NCBI GenBank assembly: GCA_016946835.1
Contig: JACVTC010000016.1
Span: 1,590,001 to 1,652,000 of the forward strand
Length of the DNA stretch: 62,000 nucleotides
From: Neocallimastix lanati (nom. inval.)
Taxonomy: Eukaryota > Neocallimastigomycota > Neocallimastigomycetes > Neocallimastigales > Neocallimastigaceae
Direction of reading: 5' to 3'
The position numbers and the translations under genes were made by a program. Under the pieces are notes generated by a model, which saw only the letters and a program-made list of their open reading frames with translations, did no database searches and had not been told where the DNA came from. Of the stretch, positions 1 to 12,300 are shown one piece after another (the first letter of the stretch is position 1; every line of letters starts with the position of its first letter).

Positions 1-1962
1 ATTAATGTTTATAATAAATATAAAAATATGAATAGAATGATAAAAAAAAAAAAAAAACAAGCAAACCAAAAAAAAAAAAAAAAAAAAAAAAATGAAAGGG
101 GAAAAAGAAAATTTATGAAAAAGTATTAATATTAAATATATAAACTTTTATTTTTAAAATTAAACTTTATTATTTTCTCATATCTACATCATTTTTTTTA
201 AATTCATATAATTATTGAATATTTTATTAAATATAATATTTTTCATTCTTAATTTGTTTAATTATATATATATATTTATATATATATATATATATTTTTT
301 TTTTATTTTTGATTAAATCTAAAATTTGATAATAAACCTATTTGTCATAGATTAATAAATAGTACAAATTTTAAAACATAAAGGAAAAATAAAACCTTAA
401 AAATTATAAAGTTAATTTTTATATAAATGTTTTTTGAATTATTATTATTTATTTAATATATGTATTAATTATATATAGATTCATTATTATTATAATTATT
501 ATTTTTATTTTTTTTTTTTTTTTTTGATTATTATATGTAGAGAGGAAGGAAGGATAAAAACAATAAATTAAACTATATTTTATATTTTATATAAAAATAT
601 ATATATTTATATATATATATTTTTGTATAGTAATTTATATCATATATTATTATGTAAAATATCATGATAAATAATACTTTTATTTATCTAATATTATAAA
701 GTTCAATATATAATAATTTTTTTTAAAAAAAAATTTTTTTATTAATAATTATATAAATTTTATTTACTGAAAAGAAAAAAAAAAAAAAAAAAAAGATAAA
801 ATTTAAAATAAAAAGAAAATAAGAGGAAGAAGAGTATAAAAAATTAAAAAGAAGAGAATAATTAAAAAAAAGTAATTGACATAATTAATAGATCAATAAT
901 AAATAATATTATATACGATATTGATATAATAAGCATGGAATGAATAGAATAACAACCTAAATATTTTTAATTTTTCAAAATATATATTTGTCTATAACCA
1001 TTTAAAATTTATTATTATTGTTGTTAATTATTTTTTTTTTCTTTTTTCAAAAAAAAAAAAAAAAAGAGGATTTTTTATCAACTATTACAAATGTATCATT
1101 AATAAAGATGTATTAGTATTGTATTAGTAATAATAGCTATATTCAAATAATTAATATATATAAAAAATTTTATTCGATGATATATATATTCAATATATTC
1201 AAATGTTATCATCAATCATAATAATATTAATTATTGAAAAATATATAATTAACCATTAAATTAAAAGAAATCAATATAAATATCATTATTAATCAATACT
1301 TTTAAAAAAGTATTAATACAGAAAGTCAGTAGTAATATTTAATAAACTCCAGAAACTACAGCTATGTTTAAAAATGAAAATAAAAATATAATTATTGAAA
1401 ATACCTTTTAATGATATATATATATATAATTAATATTTAATAAAAAATATAATACAATTAAATAAAATTATTTTAATATATAGCATTTATATATTTTTTA
1501 ATTTGTAATACATACTAACATTTTTTTAACCCCTCTATCTATATACTTATTTATATATATTTTAATATTTTATATAATTATTACAATTTTTATTATCTTA
1601 ATTTTCTATTTTTTTTTTTCTTTTTATAATACATTTAATATTTATTTACAAAATATTTCAATAATTCTGTATTTTTATATCAATTATATGGAAATTTATA
1701 TTCATCAAATTTCATTATGAAAAATATCAAAAAAATTAATATTAATTGTATATAAAATATGAAATCAATCATATAATACATAAAATAATAAAATAATTTA
1801 TTACAACATCAATAATTAAAACATTAATGATAATGTTTTCTTTAAAAAAAAAAAAAAGATAAATATATATACCAATAAGATATATAATATATAGGAATTC
1901 TTATATTATATTGAAATAATTTTATTAATTATTATAAAGTATTTAATATTATATATATTAAT

Positions 1963-2002
<40 letters not shown>

Positions 2003-2102
2003 AAAAAAAAAGTACATGAATTCTCAGATATAATATTTGATATAAAAATTAATCTATCTAATAAAAAATATATATATACAAAAAAATACCAATTAATTTA
2101 AA
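1..2102. other. Gene-free AT-rich DNA
   Basis: Nearly pure A/T with poly(A), poly(T) and (TA)n tracts. I see no coding frame, RNA gene or recognisable element. A diverged third copy of the promoter repeat described next lies at about 2010-2102 and shares the AATCTATCTAATAAAAAATA segment and the ATACCAATTAATTTAAATA segment with it. Confidence 0.7.
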
Positions 2103-2494
2103 TACAATTCATTTTTTCATTATAAATAATAATTATAAAAAATAAATTTAAAATAGAATAAAAAAAAAGTATATAAATTTTCTGATATATGTTTTGGTAT
2201 AAAAATAAATCTATCTAATAAAAAATAAAAAGAAAAAAAAATACCAATTAATTTAAATAAAATTTATTTTTTCAATATTAAAAAAAAAAAAAAAAAAATA
2301 CAATTCATTTTTTCATTATAAATAATAATTATAAAAAATAAATTTAAAATAGAATAAAAAAAAAGTATATAAATTTTCTGATATATGTTTTGATATAAAA
2401 ATAAATCTATCTAATAAAAAATAAAAAGAAAAAAAAATACCAATTAATTTAAATAAAATTTATTTTTTCAATATTAAAAAAAAAAAAAAAAAAA
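2103..2494. repeat. 196-bp tandem duplication upstream of the RGS gene
   Basis: Two near-identical units, 2103-2298 and 2299-2494, each run from TACAATTCATTTTTTCATTA to a poly(A) tract. I noticed one substitution (TTTTGGTATA versus TTTTGATATA) plus a difference in poly(A) length. The second unit ends about 17 bp before the ATG of the RGS gene, so the duplication covers its presumed 5' UTR or core promoter. The near identity implies a recent event. Confidence 0.85.
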
Positions 2495-2511
2495 AAGTAG
2501 AGAATATAATA

Positions 2512-3423
2512 ATGGACAGTGATAATGAAGCAATACCAATTAAAAATAATTGTAATGATGATTCCGAACAACGTTCAAAATATCCACTTAGAGGTATATT
2601 AGCTAATAAATTCCCACCACCCTATAGCTATGCAGATTATAGAGCTTTTTGTTTAACAGAACTTAGTCATGATAATGTTGATTTTTATCAGGAAGCATGT
2701 ATTTATAGAGCTGAAGCCTTAAAACGTTTCAATAAATTAAATTCACAAAATAGTGACGACGAAAGGGAGACATCATCTAATCAAGGTAGTCGGTACCTTG
2801 AATTAGATAAATTAAAAAATGGAAATTTATCAACAGATTATTCCAGTCAACAAAATTTAGTACATCAGCAACAAACAAAACTATTGGAAGAAGGTGATCG
2901 ACAATACTTATCATATATATTACAAGATATTTCTCGTAGTTATATACAACCGGGAACGCCTAAAGAAATAAATCTATCTCAAGTTATTAGATCACGTCTT
3001 ATTCGATATATAGATGATGGTAATAATTTACATCCTGATATTCTATTACCTGCTATGAATAAAGCCTATGAAATGATGAAAACGGAGAGTTATCCAAGAT
3101 TTTTAAGAGCCATTCTATCTGGACAATATATATCGAAGGTAGCAGAGGAATCTCAATCTCAGAATCCAGGTAATACATCATCTCGTAATCTATTTCATGA
3201 AAATGTAGAAATTGTTTTCCCTAATAAGAAAGAAAATGAATTGAAAGAAGCACAAAAAAGGCAAAGTAAAGAAATTAGTGATGGAAATTCATCATCACAA
3301 AAAGAAAAAGCTCTTAATTCTCAAGCACCAGAAGTTATTAAAAAGACTGCTGATATGAATGATAATAATGCTGAACCATCATCACAAAAAAAATCAGAAG
3401 GATGTTGCTGTTTAATACAATAA
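2512..3423 (+). CDS. RGS-domain protein with C-terminal CaaX box (regulator of G-protein signalling)
   Basis: A 303-residue protein in one exon. Residues about 28-203 look like an RGS fold: an opening helix with YADYRAFCLTELSHDNVDFY (residues 40-59) matches the family's F-x-x-F-L-x-x-E-x-S-x-x-N-L-x-F-W motif, and a closing part (about 150-203) holds the DILLPAMNKAYEMMK helix and the YPRFLRAIL end. A Ser/Asn/Gln-rich insert (about 80-125) splits the domain. The tail (205-295) is low-complexity and charged. The protein ends GCCCLIQ: C300-L-I-Q is a CaaX box whose Gln favours farnesylation, and C298/C299 are likely palmitoylation sites. The expected role is GTPase activation of a heterotrimeric G-alpha at the plasma membrane. 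The ATG at 2512 is the first after the duplicated leader, which may affect expression. The family call is confident. The G-alpha partner and the pathway are unknown. Confidence 0.88.
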   Translation: MDSDNEAIPIKNNCNDDSEQRSKYPLRGILANKFPPPYSYADYRAFCLTELSHDNVDFYQEACIYRAEALKRFNKLNSQNSDDERETSSNQGSRYLELDKLKNGNLSTDYSSQQNLVHQQQTKLLEEGDRQYLSYILQDISRSYIQPGTPKEINLSQVIRSRLIRYIDDGNNLHPDILLPAMNKAYEMMKTESYPRFLRAILSGQYISKVAEESQSQNPGNTSSRNLFHENVEIVFPNKKENELKEAQKRQSKEISDGNSSSQKEKALNSQAPEVIKKTADMNDNNAEPSSQKKSEGCCCLIQ

Positions 3424-3837
3424 ATATTTCATTTAATAGAATAATTCAAAAATAAAAAAAATAAAAAAAATAAAAAAAATAAAAAAATAAAAAAATAAAA
3501 AAATTAAAAAATAAAATATTTTTAAAATATTATTTATATTATTCATTAATAGTTAATAATAATTAAATTCATATATATATATATATATTATCTTATAAAT
3601 TATATAAAAAAAATATTTTGATTTATAAAAAAATTTTATAAATATTTCAAAAACAATAAAAAACAACAACAACAAAAAAAAAAAGTTTAAAAATATAAGC
3701 ATAGATATAAAAGAAAAGAAAAAAAAAAAATAAAATTTTATAAAAAAATTTTTTTCTTATTCTTTTTGAAATAAATTATAATAGAGGGGAAAAAATAATA
3801 ATATATTAATATACATATATATATTTATATATTATCA

Positions 3838-3876
<39 letters not shown>

Positions 3877-4071
3877 AAATAATAAAAAAAAAATAACAAT
3901 AAAAATATAAAAATTAAAAATTAAAAAAAAAAAAAAAATTAAATACATTATCTAATAATATAGAATAATAATATTAAAGTAAAAAAAAAAAAAAAAGAAT
4001 TAGAAAATAAAAAATATAAAAAGATAAAAATAATAATAATAATATATTTATAATTAATAAAACAATATCGT

Positions 4072-4109
<38 letters not shown>

Positions 4110-4734
4110 TTTTGTTTTGTTTTGTTTATGTTATTTTAATTTACTAAATTTACTAATCCTTAAATTAAAATAATAATATTTTAGTTGTATTAATTGTATT
4201 TTAACCATGATTTTAATTAATTCAAAGAAAAATAATATAATGATTAATATATATATATATGTATATATATATTTTTTTCCATTCAATATATTAATTAAAA
4301 AAAAAAAAAGTAAAAATATAAAAAACTAATAAAAAAATAAATAAAAAAAAAAATATTATTACATATATTCTTATATAAAAATAACAATATAAATAAATCT
4401 TTTAAATATCATTATTTCAAAATTTTATTGCGTTGCATATGAACTTTTTTCTGAACTTATTTATACATTATATTTTGAATATTACATTTTATTTCACATT
4501 ACAATTTTAAATATTATTAGGCTCTAGTTGGACAAATAATATTTATTTTTTATTAACTCTGTATTTTTTTTTTTTTTTTTATATAAAAAACAGTATTCAT
4601 GTAATTAATAAATAAATAAATAAATAAATAAAGTTTAAAAATTTGCAATAATTGTCGCTGTAATAAAAAAAAATAATGAATTTTTTTAAATTTAAATTTA
4701 AAATTATACTTTTACATGTCATGCTTCATTTAAC

Positions 4735-4738
<4 letters not shown>
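3424..4738. other. Gene-free AT-rich DNA
   Basis: The 3' flank of the RGS gene. It holds poly(A) runs, a (TTTTG)n tract at about 4105-4128 after a long poly(T), and a short (AAAT)n run near 4605-4632. No coding frame is visible on either strand. Confidence 0.65.
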
Positions 4739-4775
<37 letters not shown>

Positions 4776-5290
4776 ATAAATAATTATTACCAGTTATTTT
4801 CAAAAAATTATTGCTATTTGTTATTTACACTAAGAAAATACATTATTTATTAATATTTATTAAAAAAAAAAAAAAAAAACATGGAAAGAAACTACATTAA
4901 TTGTTTGTTAATATTAAAAAAAAAAAAAAAAAAGAAAACATGAATTTTGAGGGTGAAAGGTCTTTTAACTCTTTCCATTCATCAGTGATAATTCCTTGAG
5001 GAGTAATAATATCATTTGAATCTATATCATAATTTCTTCTTTGACTTATCATTTCAACTATGATGATGCTCTTAACAATAGTAGGTCTAATGGTAAAATT
5101 GGTCAGAGTGTTATATAAATCAGTAATCCTAATTGGTATAATGTTAATAAGATATTTTAATAGCCCCATAAAATATGAAATCAGGAAATAAGACTCTCTC
5201 TCGTAGATAATTGAAAAAATTTTTATTAATAAAGATTTCTCTTCAAATTCTAATATACATATAATTCGTTTAATCTTAAAAAAAAAAAAA
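4739..5290 (-). pseudogene. Decayed 3' end of a LINE (non-LTR retrotransposon) polyprotein
   Basis: The minus strand encodes a segment (about 4920-5200) that aligns with the C-terminal ~85 residues of the better LINE copy at 31.7-32.5 kb. Shared anchors include YF-x-G then FL/YL-x-N-x-IP, a T-V/I-x-K-S-x-x-V-E-M-I block, and the ending ITDEWKEL (IIEEWEKL in the other copy). Poly(A/T) insertions break the frame upstream and downstream. The T-run at about 4739-4770 would be the poly(A) tail of a minus-strand insertion. The reverse transcriptase and endonuclease parts are absent, as expected from 5' truncation. I did not find a target-site duplication. The two copies are clearly diverged, so this one is old. 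Confidence 0.6.
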
Positions 5291-5561
5291 AAAGAGAAAA
5301 TTATGAATATTTTAAAGAGATATTGAATAAATATATATATATTTTTTTTTATAAAAAAAAAAAAAAAAATTAAATTTCTTGTATTCAATTGATTTGATTA
5401 CTAGTTTACCTGTATAAAGATTATTTTCTTAGTAAATCTTTCGTATTTACCTATGGAATTTTATTTTTTTTTATGCCTATGTAATATTAATCTAGATACT
5501 TTTCTTGTGTCTCTGTAAATGTTAATCTAAATGGGTAATCGATACAAGAAGATTCCTTCCA

Positions 5562-5595
<34 letters not shown>

Positions 5596-5853
5596 AACAT
5601 CGTATCATCCCATTTGTACAAAAAAAAAAAAAAAAAAAAAAAAAACTTGTTATATAAGATATAAATAGTTTCTTAGATATATTAAAAATAGTAGTATTGG
5701 AGGTCTTATTTTTAAACACAAAATTTCAAAATAAAACTTGATTAAAAGTAGTTTGAGTCTTTTCATTGTTCTTTTTATTTAATCCTAGTTAAGGTTGCAT
5801 AGTAAAGGAAACTCCAAAATAAAACAAAATTTTAAATATAAAAAGAAATATTC
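5291..5853. other. Short gene-free stretch before a copia remnant
   Basis: Mixed-complexity sequence with a T-run and an A-run facing each other at 5562-5590 and 5620-5645. No coding frame could be recognised. The better-composed pieces (about 5400-5540 and 5750-5820) may be retroelement debris. Confidence 0.4.
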
Positions 5854-6006
5854 TGTTAAGGTTTATATAATTTTATATATATTGTACATTACAGTATTAT
5901 AAATATTTTATTATGCATATAACATGTAAATAATTTAAATAGAAACAATATATATAATATTAAATAATTGATTCCTTTTTATCATAAAATTATTATTAAA
6001 TAAAAT
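5854..6006 (+). repeat. 5' terminal repeat (LTR-like) of copia remnant 1
   Basis: It starts TGTTAAGG, the usual TG start of an LTR, and matches 8060-8213 over about 150 bp. Shared segments include ATAACATGTAAA, AGAAACAATAT, AATATTAAATAATTGA and the ending ATTATTAAATAAAAT. The true 3' boundary is uncertain: a TATACA at about 6040 could be the real LTR end if the downstream copy is truncated. Confidence 0.65.
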
Positions 6007-6130
6007 ATATATTAAATATAAAATTATTATTGTATAAATTATACATTTTGTGTTAGACTCCTTAGAGACCTAAATTATATAAAAGCTTTAATTATAGTAC
6101 CCCATTTTTATTTTAAATTATTTCAAAAAT

Positions 6131-6170
<40 letters not shown>

Positions 6171-6178
6171 TTTTTAAA

Positions 6179-8050
6179 ATGAGAAAAAGAAAAGGTAATA
6201 AAAAATCAATTGAAGAAAATTCTAGTTCATTGACTCCAACGGATATTAAGGACAATTAATCTATTTCTTTCAATGATAGTAAAAATCTTAAATTTTCTGA
6301 TGATTCTGATAATCAAAATGAAAATGATAAAATATTTATCATTAATAAAATGAAATATTTTAGTAATCTATCAAAATCTGTTTTTGTTATAAAAATTTTT
6401 AACCTAACAAAGGAAAACTTTTTACAATGGTACGAGCCTCTGAGGAGACATTTAATTGTTAAATGATTTTGATATTTACATTGACAAAAGATTAAATATA
6501 CAAGAAATGAACAGAGATCAGATTAAGTCTGATAATACAGTTCAATCTATTATAATAAATAGCTTTAATGAATCAACTTAAGAATATTTATGTGGATGTA
6601 AAACTGTTTTTTTTTTCAAATGATACAGAGATTAAAAAGTAGCTTCTACCAATCCGGTCAAGCTCTTTTAAACATTTTAGAACATAAAGTTGTAAATTTA
6701 AAAATAGTAAATAATGATGATTATATTCAATATATCAATGAAATTAAATAATTTATTTGATCAACATGAAATGGAATACAAAAAAGCTAAATAGACCACC
6801 TCTAGATGAAGAAGCTAAAATTTTGTATTGGAAAAAAATATCCCTCCTATTTATAATGATTATTATTGTTACATATGTAAAACTAAAGGCCATTCTACTG
6901 ATTATTGTAAATATAATTTCTTTAACTAAAGAAAACGCTAAAGCTAATAATCATTAGAATGACTATAAGCGTAATAATAATGATAATATTAAAAATAATA
7001 AGAAAAATTATAAAAATGGTTTTCATTAATGAAGAAAATGCTGCTGATTATGAAAATTTTAATATTTATAATGATGAAGAAAATACTGATGATTGTGAAA
7101 ATTTTAATATCTATAATGATGAAGAATCTTTTGTTAATTCTTTTGGTAATATTTCCGTTGTTGATAACTGCAATAACATCAATATAAATAATAAAAACAA
7201 TTCTACGCATAGGATTATTATAATAGCAGAACAGGGATTAATTTAACTAATGAAATAAAATGTCCAAAAAAATATAAATAAAGTATAAATAATTAAAGTA
7301 TTATTTATCCAAATGGTAACTTAGGTACAATTAAACATGTAGGTAAATATAAAGGAAAATGTAAAAATAAATAAATTCACATTATCTGATGTATATTACG
7401 TGTCAAACATAAAAATTAATTTAATTTCAACTCATTCAATAATTAAAAAAATGGAAGCACCATCATAATGGAAATTATCAATAATTAAAGATCGTCTACA
7501 AATATGTAAAAATAAGAAAAACTTATTGCATATATCTATGTAGATGACGAAAAATTTATTTTCTTTTGACACAACACCAATATATAATTTTAATATAACA
7601 AAAATCATGTTTTTTAATATTGATATGATATTTTGGCATGCTCGACTAGGCCACTATAATAACAAGGATATCAAGAATTTTTATTGTAGAACACACTAAA
7701 AACAACAGCAGTAAAGATTACCATCAATGCAAAATCAATAAGTTAAAGAAAAAAACCCATTTTATTATTCAAAAAAAAAAATTCTAATATATAAAATTAA
7801 TCCATATAGATGAAGTAGGTAAATTGAAAAATTCATATAATAACATCAATTATTATATCACATTCCTAGATGATTATTCAAGAAAATATTGGATCTATTT
7901 AATAAAAAATAAATCTAATATTTTATGATATTTTTAAAAGACTTTTCAAATATATTTCAAATACCATCCTTTATAAAATTATCAATAATAATAAATCAGA
8001 TAATGGAATTGAATGTAAAGTTAAATAAAATATTATATAATACCTAATTG
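6179..8050 (+). pseudogene. Decayed Ty1/copia gag-pol (remnant 1)
   Basis: Recognisable pieces in order: a gag segment (6179-6600) with LTKENFLQWYEPLRRHL; a CCHC zinc knuckle at about 6868-6910 (CYICKTKGHSTDYC, exactly C-x2-C-x4-H-x4-C); the pre-integrase segment with LSDVYYVSNIKINLIS (near 7385) and FWHARLGHYNNKDIKNF (near 7630); and the integrase core with ITFLDDYSRKYWIYL (near 7860) and SDNGIEC (near 8000). Reverse transcriptase and RNase H are missing: the element passes straight from the integrase into the 3' repeat. The frame is broken by many indels and stops. Several stops lie where the context suggests an ancestral Gln (DN-stop-SISF near 6258, EST-stop-EYL near 6580). It cannot be active. 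Confidence 0.85.
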
Positions 8051-8059
8051 TAGGGAGAA

Positions 8060-8213
8060 GATTAAGGATTATGTGATTTTATATATAATGTATATTACAA
8101 TATTATAAATATTATATTATACATATAACATGTAAAATAATAATAAAATAGAAACAATATGTAATATTAAATAATTGAGTCATTTTTATTATAAAATTAT
8201 TATTAAATAAAAT
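8060..8213 (+). repeat. 3' terminal repeat (LTR-like) of copia remnant 1
   Basis: A diverged copy of 5854-6006 in direct orientation; the expected TG start reads GA here. It stops matching after ATTATTAAATAAAAT at about 8213. A truncated integrase lies immediately upstream, so an internal deletion has joined the integrase to the LTR region. Confidence 0.65.
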
Positions 8214-8245
8214 TCCTTCAAATCTGTAACTATTCCAAAACTTCT

Positions 8246-8276
<31 letters not shown>

Positions 8277-8342
8277 GGAAATTAACAAAATATTGTGAAT
8301 TGATTGATAAATATGAATATTAAATAAAATTTAGGTTATAAA

Positions 8343-8687
8343 ATGAATACTCTTGACGAAAACACCTCAATGTATTTGAAATATTGGTATAAAATTAGTA
8401 ATGAACTGAAGGTACTTACTACTAAATACCAATATGATTTTACGTTAATATTAAGTTTTGTAAAGAATTATTAAAAAATTGGAACTGAATCCATTAAGCA
8501 TTGAAATTAACTGATTTAATATTCCATATCCATATGATTTCCTGAGGGTGTCTATTATTTCTTTCCTAATCTTATTTTCATTAAGATTGAAACCGGGTTA
8601 TGTCAGAACCAAGCTCTTCATAATAAAAAATTGTTAAAACAAAGAAATATAAATAATAAAAGTAATGATTTTAGAATGGTAAACTAA
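8343..8687 (+). pseudogene. Fragment of a broken coding sequence, family unknown
   Basis: An ATG at 8343 opens a short frame (MNTLDENTSMYLKYWYKISN...) that stops at 8474. After a frameshift, a second open stretch from about 8540 to 8687 reads FPEGVYYFFPNLIFIKIETG and ends in KSNDFRMVN. Composition is better than the flanks, which suggests former coding sequence. I do not recognise the family. It could be a gene relic or a retroelement gag piece. Confidence 0.3.
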
Positions 8688-8689
8688 AT

Positions 8690-9286
8690 ACGATAATCAT
8701 TATTAAAAATAACAATTTATAATTATAAAACACAGAAATATAAATAATTAAAGTGGTGTTATATAATACTAATATTAAAATTAGTTTACAGAAAATATAG
8801 TTTATTTTTTTTTTTTTATTTTTATTATTTTTTTTATATATTTATTTATTTATTTATTTTATTATTTATTTTATTATATTTGTTTAAAGTTGTTAATAAT
8901 TATTTTACATATAATAGATAACAGGTTTTTTTTTTTTTTTTTTTTTTAAAAAAAATAAAAAAATATATATATTAATTATTAAGATTAAAAAAAAAATATG
9001 TATATTTATATTAATTATAAAAATTTTTAAAAAAAAAAAAAAAGAAAAAGAAAAAATTTATGATTAAATATATAAATTTATTTTATATTTTATATAAGAA
9101 ATATTAAAATATTGATAAGGAAAAAAAAAAAAAAATAATAACTTATATTAAAAAGTGAAATTAATATGTGGAAAAAAAAAATAACTTATATTAAAATATG
9201 AAATTATTTTGTTCAAAAAAAAAAATATATATATATTAAAATAGAATAAAAATTAAAGTTTTTTTTTTTTTTAATGATAATTTAAT

Positions 9287-9334
<48 letters not shown>

Positions 9335-9350
9335 GATAATTTAATTGAGT
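8690..9350. other. Gene-free AT-rich DNA with a duplicated 3'-flank motif
   Basis: Homopolymer-rich. The motif TAATGATAATTTAATTGA occurs at about 9273-9290 and again at 9331-9348, each copy preceded by a long poly(T). The second copy abuts the stop codon of the glycosyltransferase gene, so its 3' flank has been duplicated together with a T-run. Confidence 0.6.
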
Positions 9351-12300
9351 TTAACTAAACATATTCATGTATTTTTCACGTTTATTGGAGAGATGACCTA
9401 ACCATAATAATTGTTCATGTTGTCTCCAATATCTGGTGATGGAGAACATTTCAATGGTTCTCTTCCTCATGAGAAGACCTAATTCATGACGTTGTTCCTT
9501 AATAGAAGGATCATTCATACGAGCTTCAACAGCAGAGGCACCCTTCTTTATTAATTCTTCGATGGTAAGTGTATCCTTTGATTTTTTATTTACAACTTGT
9601 TTTAATCCATCCGTCATACAGAGAACACGCAATTGAGCATGAGCTAATTGATTTGGTTTTTGTGGTGGAACAATACAACCATAGACAATATTATTCTTAA
9701 GATCGGATACGACTTCACGGGAACCACCAACATCGGTACAAACGACCGGTAACCCACAAAGACCTGCTTCACCAATAGCTAATGGTAAACCTTCTGTAAT
9801 GGAGGAGTTCACAAAGACCCAACCGGTTGGAAGAACATTGGAAGGATTACCTAAACCTTTGAGAATGACGTGCTCCGTTAAATTAAGAGAAGAAATTAAG
9901 TTTAAGGTTTCGGAAGTGTAATTTGGATCCTTTTGAAGGGAACCATAGATATGAAGCTTATAACTACGAATATTCATTTGATTGACAATGATATTTGCAG
10001 CATAGATGGCATTATGAATATCTTTCACCGAACTAATATGCGAAAGCATAATAGCTAATGGGGTTGGATTTTCACGTTCAGGTTGTGGATTAAACTTGGC
10101 TACGTTCATACCATTGACGATAGGATAAATCTTTTCACGCGTTTCGATCATCTTTCTCTGATTATTGTACTTCTTACCACCAAGCCATTCTTCCCAAGTT
10201 ACATTTTGAATACTGGTACATGGAGTGATATAGTCAGCCTTACTAAAGACTAACCATGAAATTAAACGAGTTAACCCCACGAAACCATTTTGAATGAAAC
10301 GTGGCATGGTATCACTGTAACATAAGCCAAAAAGACGTTCACGCCATAAAATACCATGATCCCAAATAATTAATCGGGATTTGTACAAGGCTTTCGCTAC
10401 GACACCAATAATAGCTTGAACCCCATGGTGAGAGGCATGGAATACCGAGATATTTGGAATTTCTGCCGTGATCGGTAACAATAAACGAGTTGTGAGGGAG
10501 AAGAGCATATCAATATCCGAAATGGTAGGCATTTCAACACTAAGAGAATTACCCTTACCTAATTCCTTTTCACAATATTCTAACCAAGTCTTCAACCAAC
10601 AAATTTGAGTCTTCTTATGATTCCAAGAGATCGACCAATCACACTTTTGGAAGTAGAGATAGAAATCAATGAAAAGTTTTTCATAACGATCTAAATTATC
10701 TTCTGTAAATTTGGTTTCCACCATACCTTGAATAAGAAGTTTAACCATTGGAAGGAAAATGGATTGAATCACACTATCCTTGGTAGCTTGAGTTTTTCGA
10801 CGAAGGGAAAGATAATCATGATCACGATAAACATTTTCATTAGGAGAAGAGAAATCATTATCCCAAAGTGGAAGATAACGAATAGACGTAATATTTCTTT
10901 CAATTTGATAATCTCTTTGAACTAATTCGGCACCACCAATTTCAACAATAGCCGTCCAACGAATACGATCTAAATAATCAATTAAATCTCTACGACAACT
11001 ACCGACACCACCACCACCAGTTGGCCAGGTACCACTATCCAAATTAACCACATCCAAAATATCATCATTACTACTACTGTTACTGTTACTGTTACTGTTA
11101 CTGTTACTGTTATCATCATTTATATGTATGGTATGTGGACGATTAGGATTAATGGAAAGAATGGAAACATTTGGTCTATTAATTTTTGATCTGGAATGAG
11201 AAATGGTAGAAAAGTAGGAAATACTATGGTTATCCGCATCTGATCTAGCTTTTTGAACGACTAAATCTTTAGAGGAAGAAATTTCAGTAGCATCACCACC
11301 AGTAGCTAAAATAGCTAAATCACTGAAACGAAGGTGAAGGTTGGAACGAATTGTTGGAATATCATTAACCACTAAAATTATATCGAGAGCTTCCTTTTCC
11401 TTTTGAAGATCTTCACGGGCCTTATTACGGTAACCCATATCACGATGTTTCCAATAAGATTTGAGGGTCTTCTCCTTACGAAGAATAGCTTCATCTATAT
11501 CACGAGCAAATACACCAGCAATATTTCCAGCTCTCCAGAAACTCCATAGTTCTTGACGACTACGTGCAGTACTGAATGGTTCAGCAAAGTAGGAGGTCTT
11601 TCCAGTCTTTGAGAAGAGACGGAAGGATTTAGATTCCTTAAGACGGTAGGTTAAAAGTTCATTGGTACAATAGAAGGAAGGTGGTGGACGACGACTTAAA
11701 AGGGCATAAGGATCATCCGCAATTTCCTTGGGTGTCGGTACAGAAATTGGATTAAATTTATTATCCTTGGAGAGAAGAACCGTCTTACTCTTGACGTGTT
11801 GAGGATGTGAATAATCATATTCCGTGACGTATTCATTTTGTGGTTCAAATAAACGACAGAAGTGAACTTCCTTCAACTTTGGTGGAATGGCCTTATCAAA
11901 GTCATCATTTCTCCATTTTTCAGCATAGTAGACAACCATGACCCACATTTCGCTCATACACTTGTAGGTCGTAAAGGAGTGTTGAGCGTAGGAAAGGGTA
12001 GTATTCTCATGATCATAGGTATAGGTGACTTGAATATCGATAGGCTCATTCGAGCTGTTAAGGACATGAAGAACGGACATTGTAATGAGGGATAATTCAT
12101 TACTGGTAAGGTATTGTTCTTCGTACAGTTCAGGCGAATTCGCAATTTGAACGAAATCCCGGTAGTTGGCACTACTAATTTCACCACGAAGCTTATAAAT
12201 CTTTCTTGGGAACATTTGTCGTTCATTTGTATATTCGTAGTAGGTCGTGGATTTGACCTTATTACCTTCACCTAATTCATGTTCCTTAATCAACTGTCTG

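Noticed and set aside
4897-5388. A 163-codon minus-strand frame as a host gene
   Set aside because: Its only informative part aligns with the LINE C-terminus at 31.8-32.1 kb; the rest is translated homopolymer.
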